The notes beneath the pieces were generated by a model, which worked only from the letters and a program-made list of their open reading frames with translations, did not search any database and had not been told where the DNA came from. Source: Paenibacillus sp. IHBB 10380 (GTDB lineage Bacteria; Bacillota; Bacilli; Paenibacillales; Paenibacillaceae). From it: a stretch of DNA of 64,000 nucleotides. Each line of letters begins with the position of its first letter. Position 1 is the stretch's first letter. Below, piece by piece: positions 1-9,139 of the stretch. The position numbers were made by a program, and so were the translations under genes. The stretch lies in assembly GCF_000949425.1 (NCBI RefSeq), contig NZ_CP010976.1, positions 2,542,001 through 2,606,000 of the forward strand, written 5' to 3'.

Positions 1-127
1 GAGAAATCTGACCAGCTAAGCGATTGTTTCTTATCTTCTTTCTTTGTAGATTACATATAAATTGAATTTTGAGGTAATCCTATAGATCACAGAAAGATAA
101 TGCTATAAGAATGAAGGTGATCCATGG

Positions 128-1222
128 ATGGGCATTTCAATAGGAAAAATCAGTATTGTACAGACCATTATGATTCTGATGTTAAGTAACGGACTGATGA
201 CACACGTCATCATCAATCCTATGCTCCTCGATGCTTCAGGTAGAGATTCTTGGATTTCCATCGTGGTGTCCTTTATTATTTTCATACCTTGGTTCGTCTT
301 ACTAGTAGTGTTTATGAGAAAGTCAGGACAACAGAAACTGTTCCCATGGCTTATTTCGCGAACCAATCCAATCATCGCCTGGATACTCATCATTCCGATC
401 TGTATACAACTTTATTTAATTGGTGGAACAACCGTATTTCATACAACAACATGGACTTTTACCAACTATCTACCCTCTACGCCAAAGCTGGTATTAGTAG
501 TGGTCTTAGTTATTGTGTGCTTGTACTGTGCTAAGTTAGGCATTACCTCCATTGCAATAGTTTCTGGGATACTCCTTCCTTTTGTCGTTCTACTTGGTAT
601 TTTTGTGAGTATAGCGAATACGCCTCAGAAAGATTACGCACGATTGACACCCATGTTAGAACATGGATGGGGACCTGTATTTAACGGCTTAGTGTATATT
701 GGGGGAGGTGTTACGGAGTTACTGCTTATTGTAGTCCTACAACACCATTTAAAATCCAAGATTCGCATGTGGCAACTCCTTTTAATTGGAACTATCTTAA
801 CTTTTATTTCATTAGGACCGATTATTGGAGCCATCACTGAATTCGGTCCAATAGAGGCATCTAAACAGTATCAATCCCCCTATGAACAATGGCGTCTTGT
901 GAGACTCGGAGAATATATTGAACATATCGACTTTTTATCTGTGTTTCAATGGTTAGCCGGGGCAACGATTCGAATAAGTCTTGTACAGTATCTACTTGCG
1001 GATTTACTACCCTTTAAGAATCAAGTTATGAGGACTCGATTTCTTCTGCTCATTGCGACAAGTTACATTCTTTTGTCTTTGTTACCTATTAGTCAAAATG
1101 ATTTCTATCTATGGGCGTACGAACTATATGTTCCTGCGACCTTATGTATAAGCGTGTTACTCACTTTATTTTTTCTGTATATTTCTATATTCACTAAACC
1201 GACAAAGGAGGGTTCCACTTGA
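128..1222 (+). CDS. gerAB: GerAB-type germinant receptor permease subunit
   Basis: A 364-residue integral membrane protein of the spore germination permease family (amino acid/polyamine/organocation transporter fold). It forms the B subunit of an inner-spore-membrane germinant receptor together with the A and C products encoded next to it. About ten hydrophobic segments run the whole length. The start at 128 is preceded by an AAGGTGAT-like site; an ATG at 124 is out of frame. Its stop overlaps the TTG start of the A subunit by 4 bp. Gene order is B-A-C rather than the common A-B-C. The germinant cannot be inferred. The symbol denotes family only; the locus could carry another ger name. Confidence 0.93.
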   Translation: MGISIGKISIVQTIMILMLSNGLMTHVIINPMLLDASGRDSWISIVVSFIIFIPWFVLLVVFMRKSGQQKLFPWLISRTNPIIAWILIIPICIQLYLIGGTTVFHTTTWTFTNYLPSTPKLVLVVVLVIVCLYCAKLGITSIAIVSGILLPFVVLLGIFVSIANTPQKDYARLTPMLEHGWGPVFNGLVYIGGGVTELLLIVVLQHHLKSKIRMWQLLLIGTILTFISLGPIIGAITEFGPIEASKQYQSPYEQWRLVRLGEYIEHIDFLSVFQWLAGATIRISLVQYLLADLLPFKNQVMRTRFLLLIATSYILLSLLPISQNDFYLWAYELYVPATLCISVLLTLFFLYISIFTKPTKEGST

Positions 1223-2703
1223 ACAATCATTCGGTCGAAGAAACGGAAGTACACTGGACTCCTCAAACACTAAAAGACATGTTCAAGCAATCAGACGATA
1301 TACACATTTTCGTTCATCAATACGATGAGTCTCCATCTTCAACAGTGGTCCTAATATATAGTGATGGAACGATAGACTCTAGCCTAATAAGCCGTACCGT
1401 ATTGCCTGAACTTCACGCATTGTATCGAGAGAATGAAGAATTCGTTCTTCATAATGGGTTAATGTTTGGATCTTTACAACTTGAACCTCTTCAGAATAAG
1501 GCTTCTGAAGAGACCCTCTATGAGGTCATATTTGAGGGTTCTCTTGTGCTTTTTTTTCCACAACTCAATACATTCTTAACCGTGAACATCAGTCAGATTC
1601 CCGGTAGAACGCCCGAAGAATCAAGCACGGAAATTTCTATTAAAGGTCCTAAGGATGGTTTTGTAGAGAGTATTGTTGTTAATGTTGCGCTCATTCGCAA
1701 ACGAATTCGCAGTAAATCACTTTGTTATGATAAATTAATTCTAGGCAAAAGAACCAAAACGAAGGTAGGTTTACTCTATTTTCAAGATATCATTTCTCCT
1801 AAGATTCTGGCGGAAATTAAGCGAAGATTAGATAAGATTGATGTGGATGGCATCGCGGGTGTCGGTCATCTAGAGGAGATCCTAACCGATTCAAAGTACT
1901 CTCTTTTTCCATTACTTGATTTCACGGGTCGTCCGGACTTCGCGGTTAATTGTTTACTGAATGGAAGATTTGTCATCATTATTGATGGGAGTCCGATGGT
2001 ACTGATTGGACCGGGAACATTCACTTTACTCTTGAAATCACCCGAGGATCTACATTTTAGTTATTATTATGTTTCATTTGTTCGACTCATTCGTGCGTTA
2101 AGTTTCTTATTATCTATTATACTTCCAGGACTATGGGTAGCATTAACTGCATATCACCCGGATCAGATTCCCTACTCTTTAATGGCGACTATTTCTAGTT
2201 CAAGGTTTGGACTTCCATTCTCATCACCAGTGGAAATGTTCTTACTTATCATTCTCCTTGAGATCTTTCGTGAAGCTGGGGTCCGATTACCGAGTTCAAT
2301 TGGACAGACCTTAACGGTCATTGGTGGGCTAATCATAGGAGATGCTTCTATTCGTGCAGGTCTAGTATCTCCCTCTGTCGTCGTTGTTGGAGCGGTTACC
2401 GCTGTATGTGGGGTGACATTGGTTAATCAGACCCTAAGTTCAGTTGTTAGTATTGTGAGACTTGGATTATTTATGATGTCTTCTTTTCTGGGGATGTATG
2501 GTCTGGTCATGGGAGTGATCCTTCTCGTTATTTATATGTCAAGGTTGCAAACATTCGGAATCCCTTACCTATCCCCCCTTTCACCTCCTATTTTTAAAGA
2601 TATAGCCAAGACTCTAATACGTTTGCCTTGGATCAAAATAATCCACAGACCACAAGATTTAAAAACCATAGACTCTGATCATCAAGGGGAAGATCCAACA
2701 TGA
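1219..2703 (+). CDS. gerAA: GerAA-type germinant receptor subunit
   Basis: A 494-residue GerA-family A subunit. A large soluble N-terminal half (to about residue 280) is followed by a membrane region of about five helices near residues 285-460, as in the family; the motif RLPSSIGQT, typical of GerA proteins, lies near residue 355. Translation begins at TTG, with AAGGAGGG just upstream inside the end of the preceding gene. The gene overlaps its downstream partner by 4 bp (ATGA). Length is normal for the family. With the B and C subunits it forms the receptor that triggers germination. Confidence 0.94.
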   Translation: MNNHSVEETEVHWTPQTLKDMFKQSDDIHIFVHQYDESPSSTVVLIYSDGTIDSSLISRTVLPELHALYRENEEFVLHNGLMFGSLQLEPLQNKASEETLYEVIFEGSLVLFFPQLNTFLTVNISQIPGRTPEESSTEISIKGPKDGFVESIVVNVALIRKRIRSKSLCYDKLILGKRTKTKVGLLYFQDIISPKILAEIKRRLDKIDVDGIAGVGHLEEILTDSKYSLFPLLDFTGRPDFAVNCLLNGRFVIIIDGSPMVLIGPGTFTLLLKSPEDLHFSYYYVSFVRLIRALSFLLSIILPGLWVALTAYHPDQIPYSLMATISSSRFGLPFSSPVEMFLLIILLEIFREAGVRLPSSIGQTLTVIGGLIIGDASIRAGLVSPSVVVVGAVTAVCGVTLVNQTLSSVVSIVRLGLFMMSSFLGMYGLVMGVILLVIYMSRLQTFGIPYLSPLSPPIFKDIAKTLIRLPWIKIIHRPQDLKTIDSDHQGEDPT

Positions 2704-3851
2704 TATCACTAAGAAGGCTCTTCGGCATTGTTATTTCCCTGGCACTATTATCAGGTTGCTGGGATTCTAAAGAAATTCAGAACATAGCTTATGTCACTGC
2801 TCTGGGTTTTGACTATGTTGACGGAAAGTATAAAGCTTATGCACAGGTTCTCAATTTCTCCAATATTGCGAAGAACGATGCGCTGGAAATAGGGAAAGTT
2901 GTGCCTGCGTGGATTGGACAAGGGGAAGGTAAGACGGTTACTGAATCCATGAGTTCGCTCTATGCCACCTCGCAAGAAAGAGTGTTATGGGGCCACGTCA
3001 GAACCATTATCTATAGCGAAAATTTGTTGAAGCAAACTAAAATTCAAAATATCTATTCTGCAGTCAATCGCTATCGAGAAATAAGATATAACATTCTAAT
3101 GTATGGTACGAAAGAGCCTATAACCAAAATATTTGCACAGAAATCCTTGCTAAATTACTCTCCGATCGAGTCCATTTTGAGCACACCGGAACAAGTTTAC
3201 TCTCAGTTATCTTTTATTAAACCCGTCTATGGGTATGAAGTTATTGCGGATTCAAACGAAGGTGGTGGGTCTTGTATGCTGCCATCCCTTGCAATTGACA
3301 ATGAAACGTGGCTAGAAGATGAGAAGAAGAAATCGATGCTCAAAATAAATGGGGCATATATGTTAAATAATCACAAATTAGCAGGATGGCTATCAGTTGA
3401 AGATCTGAAGGGTTCTCGCTGGCTGGACCGAGATCTAGAACGAACACTCACAAATGTTCCAGATACAGGTGATCCCGTGGCAACTGTGGTATTAATCAAT
3501 CCCCACAATGCCATAACTCCGATAATCGAAGACGGAAAAGTACACTATGACGTTAAAATTACTGTACGAGCATATCTGGATGAATTGATTGAATCTATAT
3601 CTGAGCCCAATTTAGAAAAGGAAACAGCTAAAGTTCTCGTCTCACAAATCAGAAATACCTTTACTAAGGGTCTGACTATTAAAAGTGACGTGTTAAATTT
3701 GGAGGACTCCCTTTATCGATCCAATCCTCATAGATGGCATGAACTACATCAAGGGAAGAAAGATGCATTCCTGTTAACAAAAGATTCTTTGCATGATGTC
3801 GAAGTTAAAGTCCATTTCATCCACAGTGGCAAATATAAATCAAAGATTTAA
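2700..3851 (+). CDS. gerAC: GerAC-type germinant receptor lipoprotein
   Basis: A 383-residue lipoprotein of the Ger(x)C family. The N-terminus is a lipoprotein signal peptide ending in the lipobox LLSGC, followed by WDSKEI, the near-universal start of mature GerC proteins. The mature chain is soluble and would be anchored to the outer face of the inner spore membrane by the diacylglyceryl cysteine at residue 20. It is the last gene of the operon, and a hairpin 180 bp downstream may terminate transcription. Length matches the family. Confidence 0.95.
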   Translation: MISLRRLFGIVISLALLSGCWDSKEIQNIAYVTALGFDYVDGKYKAYAQVLNFSNIAKNDALEIGKVVPAWIGQGEGKTVTESMSSLYATSQERVLWGHVRTIIYSENLLKQTKIQNIYSAVNRYREIRYNILMYGTKEPITKIFAQKSLLNYSPIESILSTPEQVYSQLSFIKPVYGYEVIADSNEGGGSCMLPSLAIDNETWLEDEKKKSMLKINGAYMLNNHKLAGWLSVEDLKGSRWLDRDLERTLTNVPDTGDPVATVVLINPHNAITPIIEDGKVHYDVKITVRAYLDELIESISEPNLEKETAKVLVSQIRNTFTKGLTIKSDVLNLEDSLYRSNPHRWHELHQGKKDAFLLTKDSLHDVEVKVHFIHSGKYKSKI

Positions 3852-4024
3852 CATTCACTCTTTCTTAATGCAGCCAGAAAAGGTGCTTATAGCTGAAGAA
3901 TTCCTACTAGTGAATTCCCTAAATGTGGCACCTATCGCGAATAGTGATGTCACTTCCCCACCATGGAATCCTGCTCTAACGTAACTGATGTGAAGAGCAG
4001 CTTCCCAAGGAAAGCGAAAGGATG

Positions 4025-4049
4025 AACGCTGTCCTCGAAGGACTGCGTT
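4025..4049 (+). terminator. Probable terminator of the germinant receptor operon
   Basis: Stem-loop with arms AACGC-T-GTCCT (4025-4035) and AGGAC-T-GCGTT (4039-4049), a T/T mismatch and a 3-base loop, followed by the weak T-rich tail TTATTTGTG. It is the only good hairpin soon after the operon's last stop codon. The tail is weaker than in a classic intrinsic terminator. Confidence 0.5.
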
Positions 4050-4504
4050 ATTTGTGTTACATTAAGTAATGTTTGCTCGATTTTTCTGATCATTTAAATT
4101 GAAAAATGAGGGGATATTTTTCTCGTTAATTCCGTAGGTAAGCCTATTCACTTATGAAAACCCCGGTTCACGGTACGTTTATCGTCTCTTTTCTTGCATA
4201 AGTAATTCGATGATTTTCGTCAAAATCCTTATGATAACAGGAAGTTATATCAAATAGCTTACGCTGATTTGATAAGTGCTAAGATACACTAATAATTAAT
4301 CAGTATTGTTTTGATTATATAACATTAATAATAAAATGGCTCGCGCCTACAATATAAACAAAATGACAACAGTTCTTAATTAACGCATCCGTGACAGGCA
4401 AGGGGATAGTTAGATTATTTATCTAAGCATCGAGTGATTGAAGAGACTTACATCGGTCTTGTCCATAACCTCAAGATGATAAATGCTACTGTCCTTTATA
4501 GTAT
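4050..4504. other. Intergenic AT-rich stretch without recognised gene
   Basis: No supported coding region. The sequence is AT-rich with scattered stops in all frames. Between 3855 and about 4020 the minus strand keeps an open, protein-like frame (motifs RAGFHGGEV and STFSGCIKK) that could be the C-terminus of a decayed gene, but it has no start or identified family. Confidence 0.4.
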
Positions 4505-4549
4505 AAATAAACGCCAAGCCATGAATCATTACCGGCTTGGCGTTTATTT
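4505..4549. terminator. Bidirectional intrinsic terminator
   Basis: Perfect 16-bp stem: AAATAAACGCCAAGCC (4505-4520) pairs with GGCTTGGCGTTTATTT (4534-4549) around a 13-base loop. A- and T-rich flanks make it usable from both sides. It sits just beyond the stop of the minus-strand MmcQ/YjbR gene, so that gene is its most likely user. Confidence 0.85.
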
Positions 4550-4595
4550 TCGTTGAAATGTTGCCGTCCTGATCGGTTGTTACACCATTAATCAG

Positions 4596-4955
4596 TTAGT
4601 TCATTTCCGGTATAGATTCTCGGAGGCTCTTAGGAAGATTTTTGACAACCATATCGTAAGAGTGGTCAATCAATACAAAGACATCCGACTCTGGCAAGGA
4701 ACCATCCATTGTAATCGTATTCCAGTGTTTTTTGTTCATGTGGTACCCTGGTCGAATGTTCTCATGTTGCTCTCTCAAATTTTCCGCAATCACCGGGTCA
4801 CATTTTAGGTTTAAGTAAGAATAATCCCCTTTGTTCTCAAAAATAAGCGCGAACATTTTACCTGCAATTTTGATCACCAATGGATCGGGTCCGAAGGGAT
4901 AATTCTTAGTCGCTCCTTTCTTCTTTAAACAGTATTCAATTATACTATTCTTCAA
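4596..4955 (-). CDS. MmcQ/YjbR family protein
   Basis: A 119-residue soluble protein of the MmcQ/YjbR (CyaY-like fold, double-wing) family. Diagnostic stretches are YPFGPDPLVIKIAGKMFAL near residues 19-38, LKCDPVIAENLREQH near 50-65, and GYHMNKKHWNTITMDG near 69-85; the last is the family hallmark. Length is typical. The family is annotated as DNA-binding, but its cellular role is unknown. It is a single-gene unit ending in the terminator at 4505-4549. Confidence 0.9.
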   Translation of the reverse strand: MKNSIIEYCLKKKGATKNYPFGPDPLVIKIAGKMFALIFENKGDYSYLNLKCDPVIAENLREQHENIRPGYHMNKKHWNTITMDGSLPESDVFVLIDHSYDMVVKNLPKSLRESIPEMN

Positions 4956-5091
4956 TTCAATACCTCGCCTTCTCCGATAACAACAAATTCCTTATGGCTT
5001 GTATATCATTATTATAACTGAATGTAGTCCAACCATTCCTGCCGCCGATGATGCTGGCAGCCTGTTCTCATTGCACTATCGTGTCCCGTCG

Positions 5092-5133
5092 TATTATGAG
5101 GTTAGCCAGTTTTTACTGGTTAACCTCATAATA
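5092..5133. repeat. Long near-perfect inverted repeat (hairpin) upstream of IS110 remnant
   Basis: Arms 5092-5110 (TATTATGAGGTTAGCCAGT) and 5115-5133 pair at 18 of 19 positions around a TTTT loop. It lies about 210 bp before the start of an IS110-family transposase remnant. It could be a terminator-like structure at the element's left edge or belong to the flanking sequence. Confidence 0.7.
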
Positions 5134-5144
5134 TTAAGTGGGTC

Positions 5145-5340
5145 TAATAACGGTAGCCGGGGTTGATCGATCGTATCCCTGGGATAACATCCCGTCGCTA
5201 AAACTGTTCGCCCCTTACTTGTAGAAACCATGTTTTGGCTGGTTGAGACCTAGATCTCGCATCACGTGCGATGCTGTGGAACTGCAATAGATGTCATAGG
5301 GGTTACCGGCAACCATACAATCAGAGAGGATGAGAATCAT
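5145..5340 (+). ncRNA. Possible remnant of an IS110 non-coding (bridge RNA) region
   Basis: In IS110 elements of the IS110 group, the untranslated stretch between the left end and the transposase start encodes the structured bridge RNA that pairs with target and donor DNA. Here about 195 bp directly upstream of the transposase start lack a gene and hold small hairpins, for example TATCCC-T-GGGATA near 5175-5190 and TCGCA-TCACG-TGCGA near 5255-5270. The assignment is positional. No guide loops were verified, and the element is dead. Confidence 0.35.
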
Positions 5341-5704
5341 ATGAATCCAGTTATTGGTCTGGATATCTCAAAAGGTAAAAGCGAAGAAATCTAGTCTACG
5401 TAAGGTGAAAACAGACGCAGTGGATGCCTACCAGCTCTGTGAACTGTATTACAAAGAAGAGTTCGAGGTTCACAAACAGAGCGGCATTCAACTCTTGAAT
5501 CTTCGTCTTCTAACAAGGCAATTTGAGTCCATCACGGATATGTATGTTCAAGCAAAGTTGCAATTCCAAGCCGTCTTAGATCAAGTCTTTCCGGATTATA
5601 GAGGTATCTTTGGAGACCTCTATTCTAAAATTCCACTGCTTTCGCTAAAGAAATTTTCTACATCCGAGATTACTATAAAGGCCGGAGAAGCCAAACTTTT
5701 ATGA
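5341..5704 (+). pseudogene. IS110-family transposase remnant (DEDD type)
   Basis: Starts with MNPVIGLDISKGKS, the conserved N-terminus of IS110 DEDD transposases carrying the first catalytic Asp. About 230 bp are then missing, and the frame shifts into AKKSSLRKVKTDAVDA (5380-5430), the conserved K-T-D-x-x-D-A block. The following helices, to about LYSKIPLLSLKKF, match the family. The C-terminal half with the serine-containing Tnp_20 domain is absent. The internal deletion and 3' truncation make it inactive. Confidence 0.85.
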
Positions 5705-5889
5705 ACCCTCCTTAATAGGAAATATTTAACTAAGTAGTTCTTTAGACTTATTCCACAATCCAACATAAAATCCCTTTATCCTACAATACTTCTACATCAT
5801 TATACACCTCACCACCTACACAAAGCTGTCAGCAAGCGTATGGTCTCGTGAAAAAATCTCCCGATTGGAGGTGAAGGAGTTATTTATTT

Positions 5890-6459
5890 TCATAACGTAC
5901 TAAGCCGTAGTTCATAAAAATACTGCACAATTGGATGCTTTAACTTCATCTTCTCGGTCATGTTTAAAATTCGCTTTTTACCAACTCGTCTGTCCACCAA
6001 AGCTAGAATATTCAATAAAATATCATTGCTCTCTAAGCTTTCTTCTATCGAAATAGATAAAAACTTAGTAGCTACAACGATAAAATTGGATTTACTTAAT
6101 GATGTCTGTGCTGACACAAGCTCCTTAGCATATTCTGATATTTTTCTACTTCTTGCAATAACTTTTAGACGATCCTCCGGAACTGTCCCCTTGGTATCTA
6201 TTCTGACCGCTTCAATTTCTTCATTTGTGATAGGAATTTGGATATCTGAATCATTCTTAATTTCCATCTCCGTTTGATACCATCTGATTAAGGTAGTTAT
6301 ATCACTCATATTGAGTACGTTCTTTTTATCTACCGCAATATAACAAATTCCTGCTTTATCAGGTAAATAACGGTAGCTAGTTGCACGGTATTCGACCCTT
6401 CCATATAACGCTGGACAGAGAAAACTCTCTAGTTGTTGCTTCAATTTGCTCCAGGACAT
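5890..6459 (-). CDS. SF0329 family protein
   Basis: A 189-residue soluble protein beginning MSWSKLKQQLESFL. It matches what I recall as the SF0329 family, found across Bacillales and a few enterics. No enzymatic motif, signal peptide or membrane segment is visible; the C-terminal 80 residues look alpha-helical. The start has a good upstream site (TAGGAGGAAAC). It stands alone between an IS110 remnant and gene debris. Function is unknown, possibly linked to phage or mobile islands. Confidence 0.75.
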   Translation of the reverse strand: MSWSKLKQQLESFLCPALYGRVEYRATSYRYLPDKAGICYIAVDKKNVLNMSDITTLIRWYQTEMEIKNDSDIQIPITNEEIEAVRIDTKGTVPEDRLKVIARSRKISEYAKELVSAQTSLSKSNFIVVATKFLSISIEESLESNDILLNILALVDRRVGKKRILNMTEKMKLKHPIVQYFYELRLSTL

Positions 6460-6614
6460 GTTTCCTCCTATGTTCTATATTAATAATATTGATTGATGTA
6501 GTCTTTCTTTTATCCATAATACATTAACCAACACATCAATCATACTAAATACAAACAACCTTTCGTTTCTTAATTTTCTTCTGAATAGATTAATTCACGT
6601 AGTAGATCATGATC

Positions 6615-6710
6615 GTTTATAAAAGAAAGGCCCGCTTTCTCAGCAGACCTTGTTGAAACATTTACCTTTCAATGTCCCTCGCGATATATTACTACCACGC
6701 ACTCCACATG
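6615..6710 (-). repeat. Copy 1 of a 96-bp repeat: 3' end of an RlmD-like gene plus terminator
   Basis: Matches 41514-41609 at about 91 of 96 positions. On the minus strand it reads HVECVVVIYREGH-stop, the typical C-terminus of 23S rRNA (uracil) methyltransferases of the TrmA/RlmD family. A hairpin (GTCTGCT-GAGAA-AGCGGGC) and a T-rich tail follow at once, so the unit is a gene's last codons plus its terminator. The rest of the gene is absent here. Confidence 0.7.
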
Positions 6711-6750
6711 ATTTAAGTGGTTGACTCACGCTATATAGCACCATCGATAC

Positions 6751-6999
6751 TTACCTGGATAAGCCCAATCCATTCCCCTCTTTCCGACGATCTCTGGCAA
6801 GATCTGCTTTAAAAAATTGATCAAAGATTCGTTCCTGTTCTTCCTTGGATATGGAGATTCCGTTATCATAGAACAGAACCTGCATGACCTCTCTAACTGC
6901 AAAATAGCTGTAGATTAGACCTATGACTATAGGAATGCCGAACATTTGCGCTATTGCGGCACACGGTGGGGTTTCGGGCGATATAGTGGTGCGTACCAC
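6751..6999 (-). pseudogene. Chimeric scrap: BceB-like permease end joined to a histidine kinase ATPase fragment
   Basis: The minus-strand frame contains AQMFGIPIVIGLIYSYFA, as at the C-terminal membrane segments of BceB/FtsX-like peptide-resistance permeases. Within a few residues this changes to YDNGISISKEEQERIFDQF, then KEGNGLGLS, the G1/F/G2 region of a HATPase_c kinase domain. The permease part lacks its body, and the kinase part lacks the H and N boxes and stops just after the G2 box. This looks like two genes of a Bce-type module joined by deletion. Neither would work. Confidence 0.6.
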
Positions 7000-7102
7000 T
7001 CACCACTTCGCTCCCTCTGAGCGGAACGCCCCAGTTGGGTTCGATCTCCGCTAAGTCCCCAATAAATGAAAAAGCGCAGTCTATACTCTCTATTGACCAC
7101 AC

Positions 7103-7145
7103 AAACAAAACAACACAACCAATATCAGGTCGCGTTGTTTTGTTT
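7103..7145 (-). terminator. Terminator after the sugar-efflux MFS gene
   Basis: Arms AAACAAAACAAC (7103-7114) and GTTGTTTTGTTT (7134-7145) form a 12-bp perfect stem with a 19-base loop, starting 8 bp after the minus-strand stop at 7153. It is AU-rich, so moderately stable. Confidence 0.6.
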
Positions 7146-7152
7146 ACAAGGG

Positions 7153-8409
7153 TTATGCACTTACAGACGAACTGGATCCGAACTGGACTCGTTTGGCTTT
7201 TACTAAAGCGAAGAGCATTATCATAGCAATAAAAGCAAAAATCGCACACCATAGATAGACGTTACGGTACCCGAACGCATCTGATAGTAAACCAAATAGC
7301 AGGAAACCGAGCAAGGAGCCAATTTTGCCTGTATTGGAATAGAGAGTCATTGCGGTACCGGGCATATCCGGTATGAAGTCCTGGAAGTAGGTAATAGCAA
7401 TGCCACTTGTAATAGAAATGTATGCCGCGCTAAGTACCTGAATCGGAAATATATGCCATATATCTGTGGCGAAGAAGATGGTGCCGAAGTATGCAAAAGC
7501 GAGCAATGATCCTAGACGAATCAGGTGGTCGCTCTTGACCCGCAACGCCAAAATGCCAAACCCAAGCATAAAAGGAACTTCGAACACAGGCGGAATACTG
7601 AAAATGATACCAACATCCTTCTCTTCACCGTTCAATACTTTCGTTACGAATTGGGCCATGTTCAGCGAGCTGATCGTGTTCGCTGTTGAAATCAGTGTAA
7701 AGGCGATCAAATTAACAAATATAAACGGTTGGAAGATGACTTGCCGCAGAGGGATCGATGCTTGTGGTGGTTTTGGCTGTGCTATTTCTTCCTTAGATGT
7801 CTTTTTAAGAGAGAGCAGAACGATACCTACAACGATGATATAGCAGGCTGCTGCTACCAGGAACATCCCTTTGAAACCGAAATATAGCAGAACATAAGCC
7901 GCGATGGCAGGACCTACGGTCCAAGATAGGGCAAAAAGAACACGCAGTATGTTCATATAAAACGGAATCTCTTTGGCAGGTACCTTAGCCTTCACTAATA
8001 TCTCCCGTCCGTAAGCAAAAATTTGTGAAAAGGTGGAGGTAGATATACCTAAAAATGTGGCAGAGATCGCGAGAAGCACATAATAGTTACGGGAATATGC
8101 ATACCCGATATATCCGATCGCTCCAGCGAGAGCACAAATAACAAGAATCATCTTACGGTCAGATACACGGTCAGACAACTTTCCGATATAGGTGCTAAAG
8201 CCGACGCCGAAGAGCGTGGAGACCATCATAAACACACCAAACTCCGTATTGCTCATGCCGATTTCATCAATCCCGAACATGGAGCTGAACGGTAGTACAA
8301 ATGAGAAAGCGATCCCAAGAAAAACATTTACCAGCAAAATGACCGAAAAACCATCAATGCCCATTACGGATTGTGTTCGTTTTCTAACTGCAGCTAAAAA
8401 GTTACTCAT
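7153..8409 (-). CDS. MFS transporter, sugar efflux (SET) type
   Basis: About 418 residues with 12 predicted membrane helices of the major facilitator superfamily. The motif YIGKLSDRVSDRKM in loop 2-3 is the MFS A-motif, and GRE near residue 135 with the overall layout resembles the sugar efflux transporter (SetA/SotA-like) group. Export of sugars or similar solutes is inferred from the family. I chose ATG at 8409 (MSNFLAAVRKR); a TTG start 42 bp upstream lacks a ribosome site, while GAGGG/GTGGGAATAGG precedes 8409. It is monocistronic with its own terminator. Substrate is unknown. Confidence 0.85.
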   Translation of the reverse strand: MSNFLAAVRKRTQSVMGIDGFSVILLVNVFLGIAFSFVLPFSSMFGIDEIGMSNTEFGVFMMVSTLFGVGFSTYIGKLSDRVSDRKMILVICALAGAIGYIGYAYSRNYYVLLAISATFLGISTSTFSQIFAYGREILVKAKVPAKEIPFYMNILRVLFALSWTVGPAIAAYVLLYFGFKGMFLVAAACYIIVVGIVLLSLKKTSKEEIAQPKPPQASIPLRQVIFQPFIFVNLIAFTLISTANTISSLNMAQFVTKVLNGEEKDVGIIFSIPPVFEVPFMLGFGILALRVKSDHLIRLGSLLAFAYFGTIFFATDIWHIFPIQVLSAAYISITSGIAITYFQDFIPDMPGTAMTLYSNTGKIGSLLGFLLFGLLSDAFGYRNVYLWCAIFAFIAMIMLFALVKAKRVQFGSSSSVSA

Positions 8410-8555
8410 CCTATTCCCACTCTTTCCCTCTATGTATCTCGTATATTTCAATTAGTATATTTTATAGTATTAAATAGTTAATCGTAAAGAAGTTTTTTCC
8501 CAAGTTGAGTTATTATTTACAATTCGCGGGATATTTGAAAGATCTGACCTCTTCG

Positions 8556-9075
8556 CTACCAGTAGAGCGATAAGGTTTTGTAGGTTGAGGAGATAATGGA
8601 GAGGACAACTCTTTTGAAATCATCAATGTACGAATGCTTTCGAAGTTTTATGGTACTGCAATATCCGTCACTAGCTTTTGCGATCTGTGCAGGTTGCTCC
8701 GCTGTTTTACGTTTCTTTACTTTTACTCGGCATTGCAATTGCTCTCGTTGCATAATTCTCTGAACCCGTTTGTGATTAATTTGCTGCTCTAAACGGAGTA
8801 GTGCTGTAATTTTCCGATATCCATATCTGAATTTATATTGATTGCATAGCTCAAGTATTCTCTTCACGATATTGTACTCATTCATGTCTTTGTTTCTAGC
8901 TTTCCAACGGTAGTATGTTGAACGTGGAACTCCTAGCCATGCACAAGCCTGTGTAATGCTCATTCACCTCGAAAGGACTCTATACAAGCTACTACGAGTT
9001 CTGCTTCCACCTCCTTTCCAACTCCTTGTACTTTTTTATCACGTCCAACTGCTGCTTAAGATAACGATTTTCTAG
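8556..9075 (-). pseudogene. IS3-family (IS150-like) element remnant
   Basis: Minus-strand 8556-8963 encodes an OrfB start (MSITQACAWLGVPRSTYYRW, then the GYRKITALLR and INHKRVQRIMQ helix-turn-helix blocks) and then runs into unrelated sequence before the DDE core. Upstream, 8990-9075 reads LENRYLKQQLDVIKKYKEL, the leucine-zipper end of OrfA in another frame, with stop codons between. The integrase domain is missing, so the copy is inactive. Confidence 0.85.
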
Positions 9076-9139
9076 TTTCGGCTTCACTTATTCCGAAGTA
9101 ATTTCAGTACCTTTACCGTTTAGTGCTGTCGGCATTCTG

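Noticed and set aside
8410..8451. Upstream TTG extension of the sugar-efflux MFS gene
   Set aside because: No ribosome site before the TTG, and the added residues are not part of the family's N-terminus.
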